From: Candidatus Blochmannia vicinus
GTDB lineage: Bacteria > Pseudomonadota > Gammaproteobacteria > Enterobacterales > Enterobacteriaceae
DNA: 64,000 nucleotides
Reading direction: 5' to 3'
Assembly: GCF_023586525.1 (NCBI RefSeq)
Contig: NZ_CP097763.1
Coordinates: forward strand, 310,001-374,000
Below are positions 39,176 to 50,375 of this stretch, piece by piece. The notes beneath the pieces are model-generated. The model worked only from the letters and a program-made list of their open reading frames with translations. It ran no database searches and was not told the DNA's origin. Made by a program: the position numbers and the translations under genes. The first letter of the stretch is position 1; each line of letters opens with the position of its first letter.

Positions 39176-39364
39176 ATGGCACGTATTACTGTACAGGATG
39201 CTGTAGAAAAAGTTGGTAATAGATTTGATTTAATATTAGTTGCTGCACGGCGTGCACGACAAATGCAGATTGGTGGAAAAGAAACGTTAGTTAAAAAAAA
39301 TAACAATGACAAATATACTGTGCTTGCTCTTAGAGAAATAGAAGAAGATTTGATTGCTAAGTAA
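39176..39364 (+). CDS. rpoZ: RNA polymerase omega subunit, C-terminally short
   Basis: 62 residues against 91 in E. coli. The conserved N-terminal part [38 protein letters not shown] and [10 protein letters not shown] is complete; the last 29 or so residues are missing. AAGGATACA precedes the ATG at 39176. Omega helps assemble the beta' subunit and takes part in ppGpp binding. In E. coli spoT, trmH and recG follow; none is here. Confidence 0.94.
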   Translation: MARITVQDAVEKVGNRFDLILVAARRARQMQIGGKETLVKKNNNDKYTVLALREIEEDLIAK

Positions 39365-39994
39365 ATTTTAATATTTGTATATAGTGTAAACATTATATGG
39401 TTTTAAGTTTTTAAATTATCTTTACAAGTTAGAATTTATATATAGCAAATATGAAAAATAGTCTTAAAAGACTATTTTTATCATGTAATTTAAATATTGA
39501 AGTAATGTATTGCAATATTTATTTTTTTATTAACATTTATATTTATATTCTAAAATAGCGTATGAATTACATATGTTTTTAAAGATAAAAAATTTATTAC
39601 AAAAAAATTAATTTTTTCAATCTATAAAAAACCATATATTTATTGCAGTGCTTTATAGTATGTATTTTTATAGCAATAAAATACTGCATTGAGGTTTAAG
39701 TAATTAAAAATTATTATTCGTACAAATATTTATTTTGTTAAATTGTATTGTTATAAAATTACAATGAGTGACGTTATAATTTCAGATTAAGAATTGTAAA
39801 TTTAGGTAATTATCAATAGCACTTGCTAAATATATCAAATACTAATAATATCAATGATCATTCCAACACGGATATATTTAAATTAAATAAATTTTTAGAA
39901 GATATTGATAGCAACAATTTTTATAAGTAATAATTCTAAAGTGTTATTTTATGACTGTATTATCATGGGATCTATAATGGCTGAGAGATCAAAT
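39365..39994. other. rpoZ-glnA gap
   Basis: 630 AT-rich bases. It holds the rpoZ terminator hairpin (39454-39479) and must hold the glnA promoter. No NtrC-type or sigma-54 site (GG-N10-GC) was recognised. No gene seen. Confidence 0.5.
39454..39479 (+). terminator. Rho-independent terminator-like hairpin after rpoZ
   Basis: 12-bp stem AAAAATAGTCTT and complement with a 2-base loop (realistically 10 bp with a 6-base loop), ending in TATTTTTATC. 90 bases downstream of rpoZ on its strand. Confidence 0.6.
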
Positions 39995-41419
39995 ATGACA
40001 GATATCGAAAAAATTTTTTCCATTCTTAATGAAAAACAAATAAAATTTGTTGATTTGCGTTTTACCGATACAAAAGGAAAGGAACAACATATTACTATCC
40101 CTAAAATGCAAGTTGATGATCATTTATTTAATAATGGCAAGATTTTTGACGGATCTTCTATTAAAGGCTGGAAAAATATTAATGAGTCAGATATGATTTT
40201 AATGCCTGATCCCACTAGCTTTGTGATAGATCCATTTTATGAAAATACTACAGTAATTATTCGTTGTGATATCTTCGACCCTAGTACTATGAAAAATTAT
40301 GATAGGGATCCACGATCTATAGCTAAACGGGCAGAAATGTTTTTGTATAATTCTGGTATTGCTGATGTTGTAATGTTTGGGCCTGAACCAGAATTTTTTT
40401 TATTTGATGACATTCGTTTTGAAACAACACAATCAGGGTCTTATGTGATAGTTGATGATCGAGAATCGGCGTGGAATAGCGGTAAAGTATATAAAGACGG
40501 AAATAAAGGTCATCGTCCTAGAATAAAAAGTGGATATGCTCCAGTGCCTCCAATAGATTCTTCGCAAAATTTACGCTCTACTATGTCTTTAATAATGGAA
40601 AAAATGGGATTAATTGTAGAGGCTCATCATCATGAAGTTGCAACATCTGGACAAAATGAAATAGCAACCCGGTTTAATACTCTTACCAAAAAAGCTGATG
40701 AAATACAAATATATAAGTATGTAGTACATAATGTTGCTCATAGTTCTGGTAAAACTGCGACTTTTATGCCAAAACCCATTATAAATGATAACGGGTCAGG
40801 TATGCATTGTCATATATCTTTACATAGAAAAGATGTTAACTTATTTTCAGGCGAACAATATGGATATCTCTCTGATATAGCTTTATTTTATATTGGAGGA
40901 ATTTTGCGTCATGCTAAAGCATTAAATGCTATAACTAATCCAACTACTAATTCATATAAACGTTTAGTTCCAAATTATGAAGCTCCAGTGATGTTGACTT
41001 ATTCTGCTGGTAATCGTTCCAGCGCTATCCGGATTCCATCGATTATTAATAAATCAAAAAATGATGCATCATGTCGCGTTGAAATTCGTTTTCCTGATCC
41101 AGCTGCTAATCCTTATTTAGCTTTTTCTGCGTTGCTTATGGCTGGATTAGATGGAATTATTAATAAAGTCCATCCTGGAGCACCTATAGATAAAAATTTA
41201 TATACTATTTCTAAAAAAGAAGCATTATCTATTCCGTGTATGGCATCATCTTTTGATGAGGCATTGAATTCTTTGGCAGAAGATTATACATTTTTGACAC
41301 GAGGCGATGTTTTTAGTGAAGATTATATCAATGCTTATATTCTGTTATGTCAAGAAGAAATCAGGTTAGTACATATTACTCCGCATCCTGTGGAATTTGA
41401 TTTATATTATAGTGTTTAA
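39995..41419 (+). CDS. glnA: glutamine synthetase (type I)
   Basis: 474 residues from the ATG at 39995, which has GAGAG upstream; other in-frame ATGs at 39968 and 39977 are less homologous (E. coli 469). Makes glutamine from glutamate and ammonia. Marks are [58 protein letters not shown], and the adenylylation tyrosine in KNLYTI. The loop after IRIP is 4 residues longer than in E. coli. glnL/glnG do not follow. Ammonia recycling fits the known role of this enzyme in ant symbionts. Confidence 0.97.
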   Translation: MTDIEKIFSILNEKQIKFVDLRFTDTKGKEQHITIPKMQVDDHLFNNGKIFDGSSIKGWKNINESDMILMPDPTSFVIDPFYENTTVIIRCDIFDPSTMKNYDRDPRSIAKRAEMFLYNSGIADVVMFGPEPEFFLFDDIRFETTQSGSYVIVDDRESAWNSGKVYKDGNKGHRPRIKSGYAPVPPIDSSQNLRSTMSLIMEKMGLIVEAHHHEVATSGQNEIATRFNTLTKKADEIQIYKYVVHNVAHSSGKTATFMPKPIINDNGSGMHCHISLHRKDVNLFSGEQYGYLSDIALFYIGGILRHAKALNAITNPTTNSYKRLVPNYEAPVMLTYSAGNRSSAIRIPSIINKSKNDASCRVEIRFPDPAANPYLAFSALLMAGLDGIINKVHPGAPIDKNLYTISKKEALSIPCMASSFDEALNSLAEDYTFLTRGDVFSEDYINAYILLCQEEIRLVHITPHPVEFDLYYSV

Positions 41420-41420
41420 A

Positions 41421-41467
41421 GTTTTACATTAATTATATGATGACTCATCATATAATTAATGTAAAAC
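41421..41467 (+). terminator. 47-base palindrome directly after glnA
   Basis: 23-base arms (GTTTTACATTAATTATATGA onward) around C41444, exact reverse complements, beginning one base after the glnA stop codon. Likely the glnA transcript-end hairpin. No T-run follows; the right arm is followed by AGGGTAG. Confidence 0.6.
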
Positions 41468-41545
41468 AGGGTAGTTGTTATAATTAAATATATAAATTTA
41501 AGTAATTTATTTTCATTTTACCATAATTATACATAATATATATGT

Positions 41546-42151
41546 ATGAAATATAATTATCATATCACTTATTTTTTAGTAAGTGTGCCTGGAATTTGTA
41601 AATTACCTGACGGAAAGATGGGTATGGAGGTGGCTTTTGTTGGCTATTCTAATAGCGGGAAATCTAGCGTTATTAATGCTCTAACTTATCAAAAAAAACT
41701 TACCAAAGTCAGTAAAACACCAGGATGTACGAAACTAATTAATTTATTTGAAGTAAAACCGGGCATTCGTCTTATTGATTTTCCTGGTTATGGTTATGCT
41801 AAAGGTATAACCATAAGAAAAAATTATTGGCATGATGTGGCATGCAAATACTTGGAGAAGAGAGAGAATTTAAAAGGATTGATTTTAATCATGGATATTA
41901 GGCGTCCTATAAAAAATTTAGATCAAAAAATAATTGAAAGTGCGCTTTCTATGAAAGTTCCGGTTTTTACTCTATTAAATAAATCAGATAAAATTTCTAG
42001 AAATATTTTGAAAGTTACAACTCAAAAAATGATTCATGACATGAATATAAGGTTTACAACGTCGTGCATACAAGTTGCGCCCTTTTCTGCTGTTAAGAAA
42101 CATGGAATAGAATTGTTAAAAATTACTCTTAATCATTGGCTAAAATATTGA
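41546..42151 (+). CDS. engB: GTP-binding protein EngB/YsxC (ribosome assembly)
   Basis: 201 residues (E. coli about 210). TRAFAC GTPase acting in large-subunit assembly. G1 GYSNSGKSSVINAL near 34-47, G2 SKTPGCTKLIN, G3 DFPGYGYAKG, G4 LLNKSDK, G5 FSAVKKHG. It converges on polA, as in E. coli; the 153-base spacer does not contain a recognisable Spot 42 RNA. Confidence 0.96.
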   Translation: MKYNYHITYFLVSVPGICKLPDGKMGMEVAFVGYSNSGKSSVINALTYQKKLTKVSKTPGCTKLINLFEVKPGIRLIDFPGYGYAKGITIRKNYWHDVACKYLEKRENLKGLILIMDIRRPIKNLDQKIIESALSMKVPVFTLLNKSDKISRNILKVTTQKMIHDMNIRFTTSCIQVAPFSAVKKHGIELLKITLNHWLKY

Positions 42152-42304
42152 AGTAATAACGTAATACATATCTATAAAATTCAACATAATATTTTATATA
42201 TTTAGAAATTGTATAATATATATGGTAAATAAGTTGTTTTAATTGGTGTTTAATATTTGTATATATATATTATTTATATGATGTATACATTAAATTTAAT
42301 AATA

Positions 42305-45100
42305 TTAATGTGCTTGCTCCCAATTTTTTCCAATACCGATATCTACTTTTAGTGGGACATCAATAACAAAACATTCTTCCATTAATTTTTTAATTTGTTT
42401 CACAGCTGGATCTAGGATTTCATGGTGCACTTCAAATACTAATTCATCATGAACCTGCATGATTATACGTGCTGGAATTTTATTTTTTTGTAACCAATTA
42501 TCAACAGATATCATTGCTTTTTTAATAATATCAGCAGCACTTCCTTGCATAGGAGCATTGATTGCTGCTCTTTCAGCACCTTTTTTTTGAGAAATATTAG
42601 AAGAAAAAATATCTGGTAAATATAATTTTCGCCCATCCAATGTAGATACATAGCCATATTTATTAGCATGCTCTCGAATATGTTTCATATATCTCATGAC
42701 TCCAGGATACCGTTTAAAATAACGATCTACATATTTTTGCGCTTCTTTACATGTTACTGATAATTGACGTGCTAATCCAAATGCACTCATTCCATAAATT
42801 AATCCAAAATTGATAGTTTTAGCTTGATGTCTTTGTTCATTAGTCACTAAATGTAATGCAGTTACAAATATTTCGGAAGCTGTTGTAGTGTGAATATCTT
42901 TTCCAGAGAGAAAATCATTAATTAATTTGATATCTTGAGATAGGTGCGCCATTATTCTTAATTCTATTTGTGAATAATCTGCAGCTACAATTAAAAAATT
43001 TGTTGGAGCAATAAAAGCTTGACGTATTTTTCTACCGTCCAAATTTCTATTTGGAATATTTTGTAAATTTGGATTAGTAGAAGAAAGACGTCCCGTAGAA
43101 GTTCTAGTTTGATTATATGAGGTATGTACTCGATTCGATTTCTTATTAATCATAGTAATTAATTTATTAGTATAAGTAGATTTTAATTTAGCTAAACTAC
43201 GATACCGTAAAATGATTTTTGGCATTGGATATTTTTTTGATAATATTTTTAATACTTCTTCATTGGTTGAAGGAGCGCCAGTAGGTGTTTTTTTTAAAAT
43301 TGGCAATCTTTGTTTACTATACAATATTTCTTGTAATTGCTTGGTTGAAGAAAGATTAAAAGAAGTATTTACTAATTGATACGCTTCCAGTTTTAATGCA
43401 TTGAGTTGAGAATCTAATTCCATTGAATGAGCGTTAAGTAGTTTTTTATCTATTAATACGCCATAGTTTTCGATACGAGATAATATGGATATTAAAGGCA
43501 TTTCTATTTCTTCAAATATTTTTTTTAGTTTATTGTTTGTGTTTATCTTTGGCCATAAAATATGATGTAGATTGAACAGGGATTTAATGAATTTAGCAGC
43601 ATGTAGAGATTGCGATTGTACATTATGTGCGTCTAAGATAATACTATTTTTATGGTAATTATTTTTAAAATCTATAACAGCGTTGAATGTATCTTTATCT
43701 AAAAAATTTCTTATATCTTGATAATTGGAAGTACCATACAATATGTATAATTCTAATATGACATCGAATGCCATACCAACTAAATTTATATTGTAACGTT
43801 TAAATATAGCGTAACTAAACTTTAGATGTTGCCCAATTTTTTTTATTTCTGAATTTTCTAAAATTGGCTGTAGCGTTGACAGTATTTCTTCAAGATATAA
43901 AAAACCTTGATGATTATTAATTAAATTAGTGTTTATAGGAATAAACGCACTTTCATCAGGATTTATAGATAAACATATGCTTATAATATTAGCTGTAGCA
44001 GCGTTAAACATATCTGTATGTATGTTAAATATAAAGAATTTAGATATTTTAATTTTTTCAATCCAATGATAAAGCATTTTAATATCATGTATTATTTTGA
44101 CAATTTTTTTTTCTTTGACATAATCTAATAATAAATTACTTTTTTGATTTAAAAACGTACTTTTTAGGCATTGATTTGACGATAGCTTATTTAAGCGTAT
44201 ATCTTTATACAACCATTTTTTTGATTTTAAATCTATTAACCAATTTTTGAACTCATATCGTTTAAATAATGATAATAAAGTATCAATATTTGCCTGTTGT
44301 CTTGCTAGCTGATAAACAGAAGTATCTAAGGATACATCTGTTTTGATGGTTGTTAATTTATAAGAAAGAAATGCTATTTCTTTATTGATTTGTAATATAT
44401 TTTGTATCGCCCTAGCGCCCCGTATCTTCAATATACCAATGCTATCTAAATTTTCATATAATGTTTTTAAATTTCCTATTTTTTTTAATAATATTTGTGC
44501 AGTTTTTTTTCCTACTCCAGGAACACCAGGAATATTATCCGAACGATCTCCTGTTAATGCTAAATAATCAGCTATCAATGCTGGTGGTATTCCAAATTTT
44601 TTTTCTACTTCTTTGGGAGTAAATATAATATTTGATATAGTGTTAATAAGAGTTATCTTAGATGATACTATTTGGGCCATATCTTTATCTCCTGTACTAA
44701 TTAATACAGGATTTCCTGATTGTGCGTAAGATATAGCTAGCGTTCCTATAACATCGTCTGCTTCTACATTAGGTACCTGAAGCGTTGGCAGTCCCATGGC
44801 TTGTATTATCTTGCATAGTGGATCTATTTGAGTAAATAGATCTTTAGGGGTTTTAATGCGATTAGCCTTATATTTTTCAAATAAGTTGTTACGAAATGTT
44901 TTTCCAATTGTATCAAAAACAATTACCATATGAGCAGGTTGATATCGCACTAATAGACTTTTTATCATGTTGATTACTCCATATATTACCCATACTGCTT
45001 CTCCATTACTGGTTTTTAATGGTGGTAATGCATGATAGGCACGATGTATATAAAAAGAACCATCCACTAAAATTATCGGATTATTTATAATTGTAATCAT
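42305..45100 (-). CDS. polA: DNA polymerase I with degenerate proofreading domain
   Basis: 931 residues (E. coli 928). Residues 1-300 are the 5' nuclease with DGSFYIHRAYH, VEADDVIGTL, STGDKDMAQ and GDRSDNIPGVPG intact. Residues 540-931 are the polymerase with RTSTGRLSSTNPNLQNIP, ADYSQIELRIMAH, INFGLIYGMS and QVHDELVFEV intact. The middle 3'-5' exonuclease domain has lost all four E. coli catalytic acids: D355 to N359, E357 to H361, D424 to S429, D501 to F504. So Okazaki processing and repair synthesis are likely kept, proofreading not. Confidence 0.97.
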   Translation of the reverse strand: MITIINNPIILVDGSFYIHRAYHALPPLKTSNGEAVWVIYGVINMIKSLLVRYQPAHMVIVFDTIGKTFRNNLFEKYKANRIKTPKDLFTQIDPLCKIIQAMGLPTLQVPNVEADDVIGTLAISYAQSGNPVLISTGDKDMAQIVSSKITLINTISNIIFTPKEVEKKFGIPPALIADYLALTGDRSDNIPGVPGVGKKTAQILLKKIGNLKTLYENLDSIGILKIRGARAIQNILQINKEIAFLSYKLTTIKTDVSLDTSVYQLARQQANIDTLLSLFKRYEFKNWLIDLKSKKWLYKDIRLNKLSSNQCLKSTFLNQKSNLLLDYVKEKKIVKIIHDIKMLYHWIEKIKISKFFIFNIHTDMFNAATANIISICLSINPDESAFIPINTNLINNHQGFLYLEEILSTLQPILENSEIKKIGQHLKFSYAIFKRYNINLVGMAFDVILELYILYGTSNYQDIRNFLDKDTFNAVIDFKNNYHKNSIILDAHNVQSQSLHAAKFIKSLFNLHHILWPKINTNNKLKKIFEEIEMPLISILSRIENYGVLIDKKLLNAHSMELDSQLNALKLEAYQLVNTSFNLSSTKQLQEILYSKQRLPILKKTPTGAPSTNEEVLKILSKKYPMPKIILRYRSLAKLKSTYTNKLITMINKKSNRVHTSYNQTRTSTGRLSSTNPNLQNIPNRNLDGRKIRQAFIAPTNFLIVAADYSQIELRIMAHLSQDIKLINDFLSGKDIHTTTASEIFVTALHLVTNEQRHQAKTINFGLIYGMSAFGLARQLSVTCKEAQKYVDRYFKRYPGVMRYMKHIREHANKYGYVSTLDGRKLYLPDIFSSNISQKKGAERAAINAPMQGSAADIIKKAMISVDNWLQKNKIPARIIMQVHDELVFEVHHEILDPAVKQIKKLMEECFVIDVPLKVDIGIGKNWEQAH

Positions 45101-45283
45101 AATGATATTTTATATATGATTTAATCTTAGAAAAGATTAAAGAATGCTGGATACTTATTTAGTAAATTTATCAGGTAACAATATTATCATAGATAATAAA
45201 ATAATAAAAATTAAATGAAGTTGTGTTATATAACTTAAATGAGTATATGTATAGTATGATAATTACATAAATATATAAAATTT

Positions 45284-45913
45284 TTATGTTTTATTTATGA
45301 GTAAATTTAATAGTTCACAAAATTGTTGCGTATAGGCATTTACTGATGATATATCCAATTTGTCGTTTTTTATCATATACTTACCATTGATAAATATCGA
45401 TGGAACTCCCCTGAGATGAAAATTTATTGCTGCCTGTTCTTGATCTGATACTAAAGACTTTACTAATATACTATCCCAAGCAGTATCAAATTCTTCTGCA
45501 TTAACGCCAGATTTAATAAATATTGTACGAATATCTTCTATGGTATGGATAGATTGTTGCTTTTGTATCGCTATAAATAATATGGGACTAATTTTGTTTT
45601 CTATTCCTAATACTATTGCCACAGCCCAAGCGTGTGTTAATTGTTTTCCTAAATTACCTAAAAAATTTACATGATATTTATAAAAATTTACGTTTTTAGG
45701 TAGTGTTTTTTTTACATTGTTTGAGATATGATAAATTTGTTCGAACTGATAACAATGAGGGCAATAAAAAGAAAAAAATTCTAGTAGTTTAGGGGCATTA
45801 TGAATAGGTTTATTTAATAGAATGTATTGTTTTCCTTCAATAATTTCAGATGAAATGCTTTTGCATGAAAATGTTAAAGAAATTACTATCAAAATAAGAT
45901 GTAATTTTTTCAT
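45284..45913 (-). CDS. dsbA: periplasmic thiol:disulfide oxidoreductase DsbA
   Basis: 209 residues from the ATG at 45913, which has a perfect GGAGG; an extension to 45934 is rejected (E. coli 208). Oxidises cysteines of exported proteins. Signal peptide MKKLHLILIVISLTFS, active site FFSFYCPHCYQFE with CPHC, cis-Pro in RGVPSIFINGKY. The signal peptide contains a cysteine (FSCKS) but no good lipobox. It lies after polA in the E. coli order reading along the map. Confidence 0.96.
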   Translation of the reverse strand: MKKLHLILIVISLTFSCKSISSEIIEGKQYILLNKPIHNAPKLLEFFSFYCPHCYQFEQIYHISNNVKKTLPKNVNFYKYHVNFLGNLGKQLTHAWAVAIVLGIENKISPILFIAIQKQQSIHTIEDIRTIFIKSGVNAEEFDTAWDSILVKSLVSDQEQAAINFHLRGVPSIFINGKYMIKNDKLDISSVNAYTQQFCELLNLLINKT

Positions 45914-46378
45914 ACAACCTCCTAATAATCCCATAATATTCTATTTTGACTTGTTGATGTGTGGTCTTAATTATCATACTAATATTATTTTGATATGTAT
46001 GAGAATTGGTGTGCTTATTGTAAATTAATAGGTTTTATAATTATTATATTAGTTAAGTGTAGTAATAAATAAAAATATTTTTACAATAATTATTTACTCT
46101 TACTAAGATGTTTGCACGATTTATATAAAAACTTAAAAAGTTGAGATTATTTTAATATTTTATATAAATGGTCACATAAATAAATACAGGGATAATTTTA
46201 GGACAGTATCAATCATTAACTATAAAGAATATTGTTATACACAATAGAAAGATATCTAATTAAGTATAGAGTAATTTATATTTTATATATAAATGCTGTT
46301 TTTAATTAAAGAACAGAGTATATAGTGATTTTGTCATCATAAAGATATGATGGTTTTTGCATTTGGAAAATTACATTA
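45914..46378. other. gap between ubiD end and dsbA start
   Basis: 465 bases, AT-rich. Holds the dsbA promoter and the ubiD transcript end. A 6-bp hairpin CATCAT/ATGATG lies near 46335-46352. The rdoA/mobA genes of E. coli are absent. No gene seen. Confidence 0.55.
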
Positions 46379-47860
46379 TTATTGTTTTTTTTTATGAAAT
46401 ATGTTTAATTTATCCCAAATACTATCAATATGATGTCGTACTGTATTATGCATTTTAATTGGGATACCCCATTCTCTTTCAGTTTCTCCGGGCCATTTGT
46501 TTGTAGCATCCATACCTATTTTAGCGCCTAATCCAGAAACTGGACTAGAAAAATCAAGGTAATCAATTGGAGTATTTTCTATTATTATCGAATCTCGAGC
46601 GGGATCCATACGTGTAGTAATTGCCCATATAACATCATTCCAATCCCGTGCATTAATATCGTCGTCACATATAATAATAAATTTAGTGTACATAAATTGT
46701 TTTAGAAAAGACCATATTCCAAAAATTATGCGCTTGGCATGCCCAATATATTGTTTTTTTATGGTTACAATAGCTAATCTATATGAACAACCTTCAGGAG
46801 GTAAATAAAAATCTATAATTTCTGGAAATTGTTTCTGTATTATAGGAATAAATACTTCATTCATTGCCATTCCAAGCATCGCAGGTTCATCGGGTGGACG
46901 TCCAGTATAAGTAGAATGATAGATTGGATTATTTCTTTGAGTAACGTGGGTAATGGTGCATATTGGAAATTGAGCGGTAGTATTATAGTACCCTGTGTGA
47001 TCTCCAAAAGGACCTTCTATTGCTGTCTTGCCTCGTTCTAAATATCCTTCTAAGATAATTTCAGAATTAGCTGGAACATCCAAGTCACATGAAATGCATT
47101 TAATTACTTCAGTTTTATAGCCTCTTAATAGACCGGAAAAAGCATACTCTGATAATGTATCAGGGATAGGGATTACTGCTCCTAGTAAAGTAGCTGGATC
47201 AGCTCCTAATGCTATAGTGATTGGAAATCTTTTTTCTGAAGTATATTTATTCCATTCTTGAAAATCTAATGCTCCACCACGATGAGATAGCCATCTTATA
47301 AGAATTTTGTTTTTAGATAGTACTTGTTGGCGATAAATCCCAAGATTTTGTCGTCTTTTTTTTGGCCCACGAGTTATTGTGATTCCCCAAGTAATTACAG
47401 GAGATATGTCTTTAGGCCAACAACGCATTATTGGCATATGTGTAATATCTACGTCTTTATTACACCAAATATTTTCTTGACACGGAGCTGTACTTACGCG
47501 CTTGATAGGCATATGTAAAATATGACGAAAATGAGGCATTTTAGAAAAAAAATCACGTATTCCTGTTGGGAGTTCAGGTTCTTTTAAAAATGCAAGTAAT
47601 TTTCCAACATCACGTAATGATGGTAAATTTTCTTTGCCCATACCTAAAGCTATTCTATTAGGAGTACCAAATAAATTACAAAGAACAGGTATTGTATATC
47701 CTTTAGGGTTTTCAAAAAATAGTGCTGGTCCTCCAGATTTAATGGTACGATCAGCAATTTCTGTTATCTCTAAATCAGGGTTAATGGGAAGAGTAATTCT
47801 TTTTAAGTCTCCTTTATACTCTAAAATTTTAATAAAATCACGCAAATCTTTGTATTTCAT
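46379..47860 (-). CDS. ubiD: 4-hydroxy-3-polyprenylbenzoate decarboxylase
   Basis: 493 residues (E. coli 497). Prenylated-FMN decarboxylase of ubiquinone synthesis. Conserved [14 protein letters not shown] at the start, [40 protein letters not shown], and IVIT-type C-terminal [16 protein letters not shown]. The partner UbiX, which makes the cofactor, is not in this window. In E. coli fre follows; it is absent. Confidence 0.97.
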   Translation of the reverse strand: MKYKDLRDFIKILEYKGDLKRITLPINPDLEITEIADRTIKSGGPALFFENPKGYTIPVLCNLFGTPNRIALGMGKENLPSLRDVGKLLAFLKEPELPTGIRDFFSKMPHFRHILHMPIKRVSTAPCQENIWCNKDVDITHMPIMRCWPKDISPVITWGITITRGPKKRRQNLGIYRQQVLSKNKILIRWLSHRGGALDFQEWNKYTSEKRFPITIALGADPATLLGAVIPIPDTLSEYAFSGLLRGYKTEVIKCISCDLDVPANSEIILEGYLERGKTAIEGPFGDHTGYYNTTAQFPICTITHVTQRNNPIYHSTYTGRPPDEPAMLGMAMNEVFIPIIQKQFPEIIDFYLPPEGCSYRLAIVTIKKQYIGHAKRIIFGIWSFLKQFMYTKFIIICDDDINARDWNDVIWAITTRMDPARDSIIIENTPIDYLDFSSPVSGLGAKIGMDATNKWPGETEREWGIPIKMHNTVRHHIDSIWDKLNIFHKKKQ

Positions 47861-48168
47861 GATATTTGATAGGCATTAAATTTATATTATTGTTCCTAAT
47901 TTGGTATTACTTTTACAACGATACTCATTATATACAATATACATTATATATTGCAATTAATAGATTATTTTTTAAAATAATTCAAATTTTAATTATATTA
48001 GTAATTTTTAAAAAACTATATTTAGTTGTTATAATGTTAAAATAATTATATTGAATATAAAATATTTTTATTTTTTATAATATAAATATGAAGATATTTC
48101 TTTAAATTGTAAAAATAATGTTTTATTAGAAATAAAATTAGATATGAAGTTAATAATAATGATAATAA
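47861..48168. other. ubiB-ubiD gap
   Basis: 308 bases. E. coli has tatABCD and rfaH between ubiB and ubiD; no trace is recognised, and only weak A/T hairpins are visible. Confidence 0.55.
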
Positions 48169-49809
48169 TTACTGCATGATACGTTTCCACCCAATTGTCC
48201 AAACGAATATTCCGGTGACAAATAAAAAAATAGAAAAATTTTTAAAATATTTATCTTGTATACACAAGAAAATACTGCTGGTAATTAATGTTGCTCCAAC
48301 GCCAAATAAAAATAATGCTTGACTTTGATTAGTTCGTTGCGTTTTTAACTCTGTTATCAAAATTTCTATTTTTTTTTGTAGCATACAAGAACGTTTAAAT
48401 TCATTAGATAATATAGCGGGTAATTCTGGTATTTTATTTATCCAATGAGGTACTTTGTCTGCCAAATTACATATTGTTGTTGAAAACTTTAATTGATCTT
48501 GCATCCATTTTTCTAAAAAAGGTCTAGCAGATTTCCAAAGATCTAAATGAGGATACAGTTGCCTTACTATTCCTTCAACGTATAATAAAGTTTTTTGTAG
48601 TAAGATTAATTGAGGTTGTATTTCCATATTAAAACATCGTGCAGTATTAAACAAATATAGTAATATTTTACTAAAAGGAACATTTTCTAGAGGTTGTTCA
48701 AAAATTGGCTCAAATACTGTTCTCATCGCACATTCAAAGTCTTCAATGTTAGTATTGATGGGTACCCAGCCCGAGTCAAGATGTAATTCGGCTATCTTAC
48801 GATAGTCGCGATTAAAAAATGCGATAAAATTTGCTGCTAAATAGTATTTATCTTTTTTATTTAAAGATCCAATAATGCCACAATCAATACTAATGTATTT
48901 TGGATTTTCTGGATGTTTATAACTAATGAATATATTACCAGGATGCATGTCTCCATGAAAAAAACTATCTCTAAATACTTGAGTAAAGAATATTTCTATC
49001 CCGCGTTCTGCCAATAATTTCATATTAGTTCTTTGTTTCTTTAATGCAACTATATCATATACGGATATGCCATAAATACGCTCCATAACCATAACTTTTT
49101 CGCTGCAAAAATCTACATATACTTTAGGTATGTATAATATTTGACTGTTTTTAAAATTTCTTCGTAATTGAATAGTATTGGCTGCTTCTTTTAATAGATT
49201 AAGTTCGTTAAAAAGGGTTTTTTCATATTCTGAAACCACTTCTGAAAACTTAAATTTTCGTCCTTCTGGGAGAAATTTATAAATCCAATTAGCTAATCTA
49301 TGCATTAAACGTATATCTGTTTTAATAATAGGCAAGAGACCTGGACGAATAACTTTGATTACTATAGCTTTATTGGTTTTCTTAAATCTGGCGGCATGTA
49401 CTTGTGAAATAGATGCAGATGCCAATGGTATTTCTTGAAAATCTTTAAACCATGTTTCTAGTGGATTGCCAATAGCACGTTCTATATATGTTTTAGCAAG
49501 GATACCGTCAAAAGGCACCACGCGATCTTGCAGCATTGATAATTGATCAGCAATGGAATCTGAGAAAATATCACGACGAGTAGAAAGCATTTGACCTAAT
49601 TTAATCCATATTGGACCTAATTCTTGCAATGCTAAACGAAATCGTTCTCCTAAAGTTAGTTGGTAATGTTTATTTAAAATACGTAAAAAAAATCTACTTC
49701 CTATTCTTAATGGGAAAATTAATCGATGGGTAGGAACGAAATCACTTAATCCATAATTTAGTATTGTTTTAATTATGTAATAAAATCGATATAATTCATC
49801 AACAAACAT
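48169..49809 (-). CDS. ubiB: UbiB, ADCK-family ubiquinone biosynthesis protein
   Basis: 546 residues, the E. coli length. Atypical kinase-like ATPase supporting the aerobic ubiquinone complex. The family KxGQ motif is [13 protein letters not shown] near 75, the alanine-rich nucleotide loop is [11 protein letters not shown], then [19 protein letters not shown] and [11 protein letters not shown] (DCG in place of DFG). Two C-terminal membrane segments near 497-545. AGGAAA before the ATG. Lies 566 bases after ubiE; ubiJ is missing between them. Confidence 0.97.
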   Translation of the reverse strand: MFVDELYRFYYIIKTILNYGLSDFVPTHRLIFPLRIGSRFFLRILNKHYQLTLGERFRLALQELGPIWIKLGQMLSTRRDIFSDSIADQLSMLQDRVVPFDGILAKTYIERAIGNPLETWFKDFQEIPLASASISQVHAARFKKTNKAIVIKVIRPGLLPIIKTDIRLMHRLANWIYKFLPEGRKFKFSEVVSEYEKTLFNELNLLKEAANTIQLRRNFKNSQILYIPKVYVDFCSEKVMVMERIYGISVYDIVALKKQRTNMKLLAERGIEIFFTQVFRDSFFHGDMHPGNIFISYKHPENPKYISIDCGIIGSLNKKDKYYLAANFIAFFNRDYRKIAELHLDSGWVPINTNIEDFECAMRTVFEPIFEQPLENVPFSKILLYLFNTARCFNMEIQPQLILLQKTLLYVEGIVRQLYPHLDLWKSARPFLEKWMQDQLKFSTTICNLADKVPHWINKIPELPAILSNEFKRSCMLQKKIEILITELKTQRTNQSQALFLFGVGATLITSSIFLCIQDKYFKNFSIFLFVTGIFVWTIGWKRIMQ

Positions 49810-50375
49810 TAAATTTCCTATAATTTGTTTAAATAATTAGATAAATATTTTAGGTATATTTAAGAAAACTGCAATAATTCTAGTGTACTTTTAGTATGAG
49901 TGTCTGTTGATCATTAATAATTATAATTTAACACTTTCAATATGAACAATATCCATTTTTGTAATAGTAGAAACTTAGAAATATTGGATCATATGATTTA
50001 TTTTTTAATAAGACCCGTTAATGTAAATAAAACAAAATTAGTAATATATAACCAGATATCATCTAAATGTTTTATTAAATATATTATAATCAATTATAAA
50101 TTACTGTTATTTATTAAATTAATATTTTTATATTCTGCACTATATATTTATCAAAAGTAACAATAAATGTTGCAGTATATCTGCATTATACAATATAATT
50201 TTTTTTAATACTGAAAGTATGCAATAGTTTCTTATTAAGATATAAAATAGTCAGATATTGTGGTGTTATGCGGAATAATTTTTTAAAATTTAACATGATT
50301 GTCTATCATTTTGGTGATGATTAATAAGATAATTAAAAATTGATTTTAATAGTTTATTAATATAAATATATTGTT
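49810..50375. other. gap where ubiJ would be expected
   Basis: 566 bases between ubiE and ubiB. E. coli has ubiJ here (about 600 bases, minus strand by this orientation). I could not recognise any UbiJ residues in the reverse complement. A 72-codon open frame on the plus strand (49942-50160) has no ribosome-binding site and an AT-driven composition, and is not called. Confidence 0.55.

Noticed and set aside
42152..42304. Spot 42 small RNA between engB and polA
   Set aside because: The E. coli locus is conserved but the spacer shows neither the conserved 5' end nor the GC-rich terminator.
45830..45913. DsbA as a lipoprotein because of a cysteine in its signal peptide
   Set aside because: The residues before the cysteine (TFS) do not form a lipobox; ordinary cleavage is more likely.
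49942..50160. 72-codon plus-strand frame between ubiE and ubiB
   Set aside because: No ribosome-binding site, composition driven by A/T, no recognisable family.
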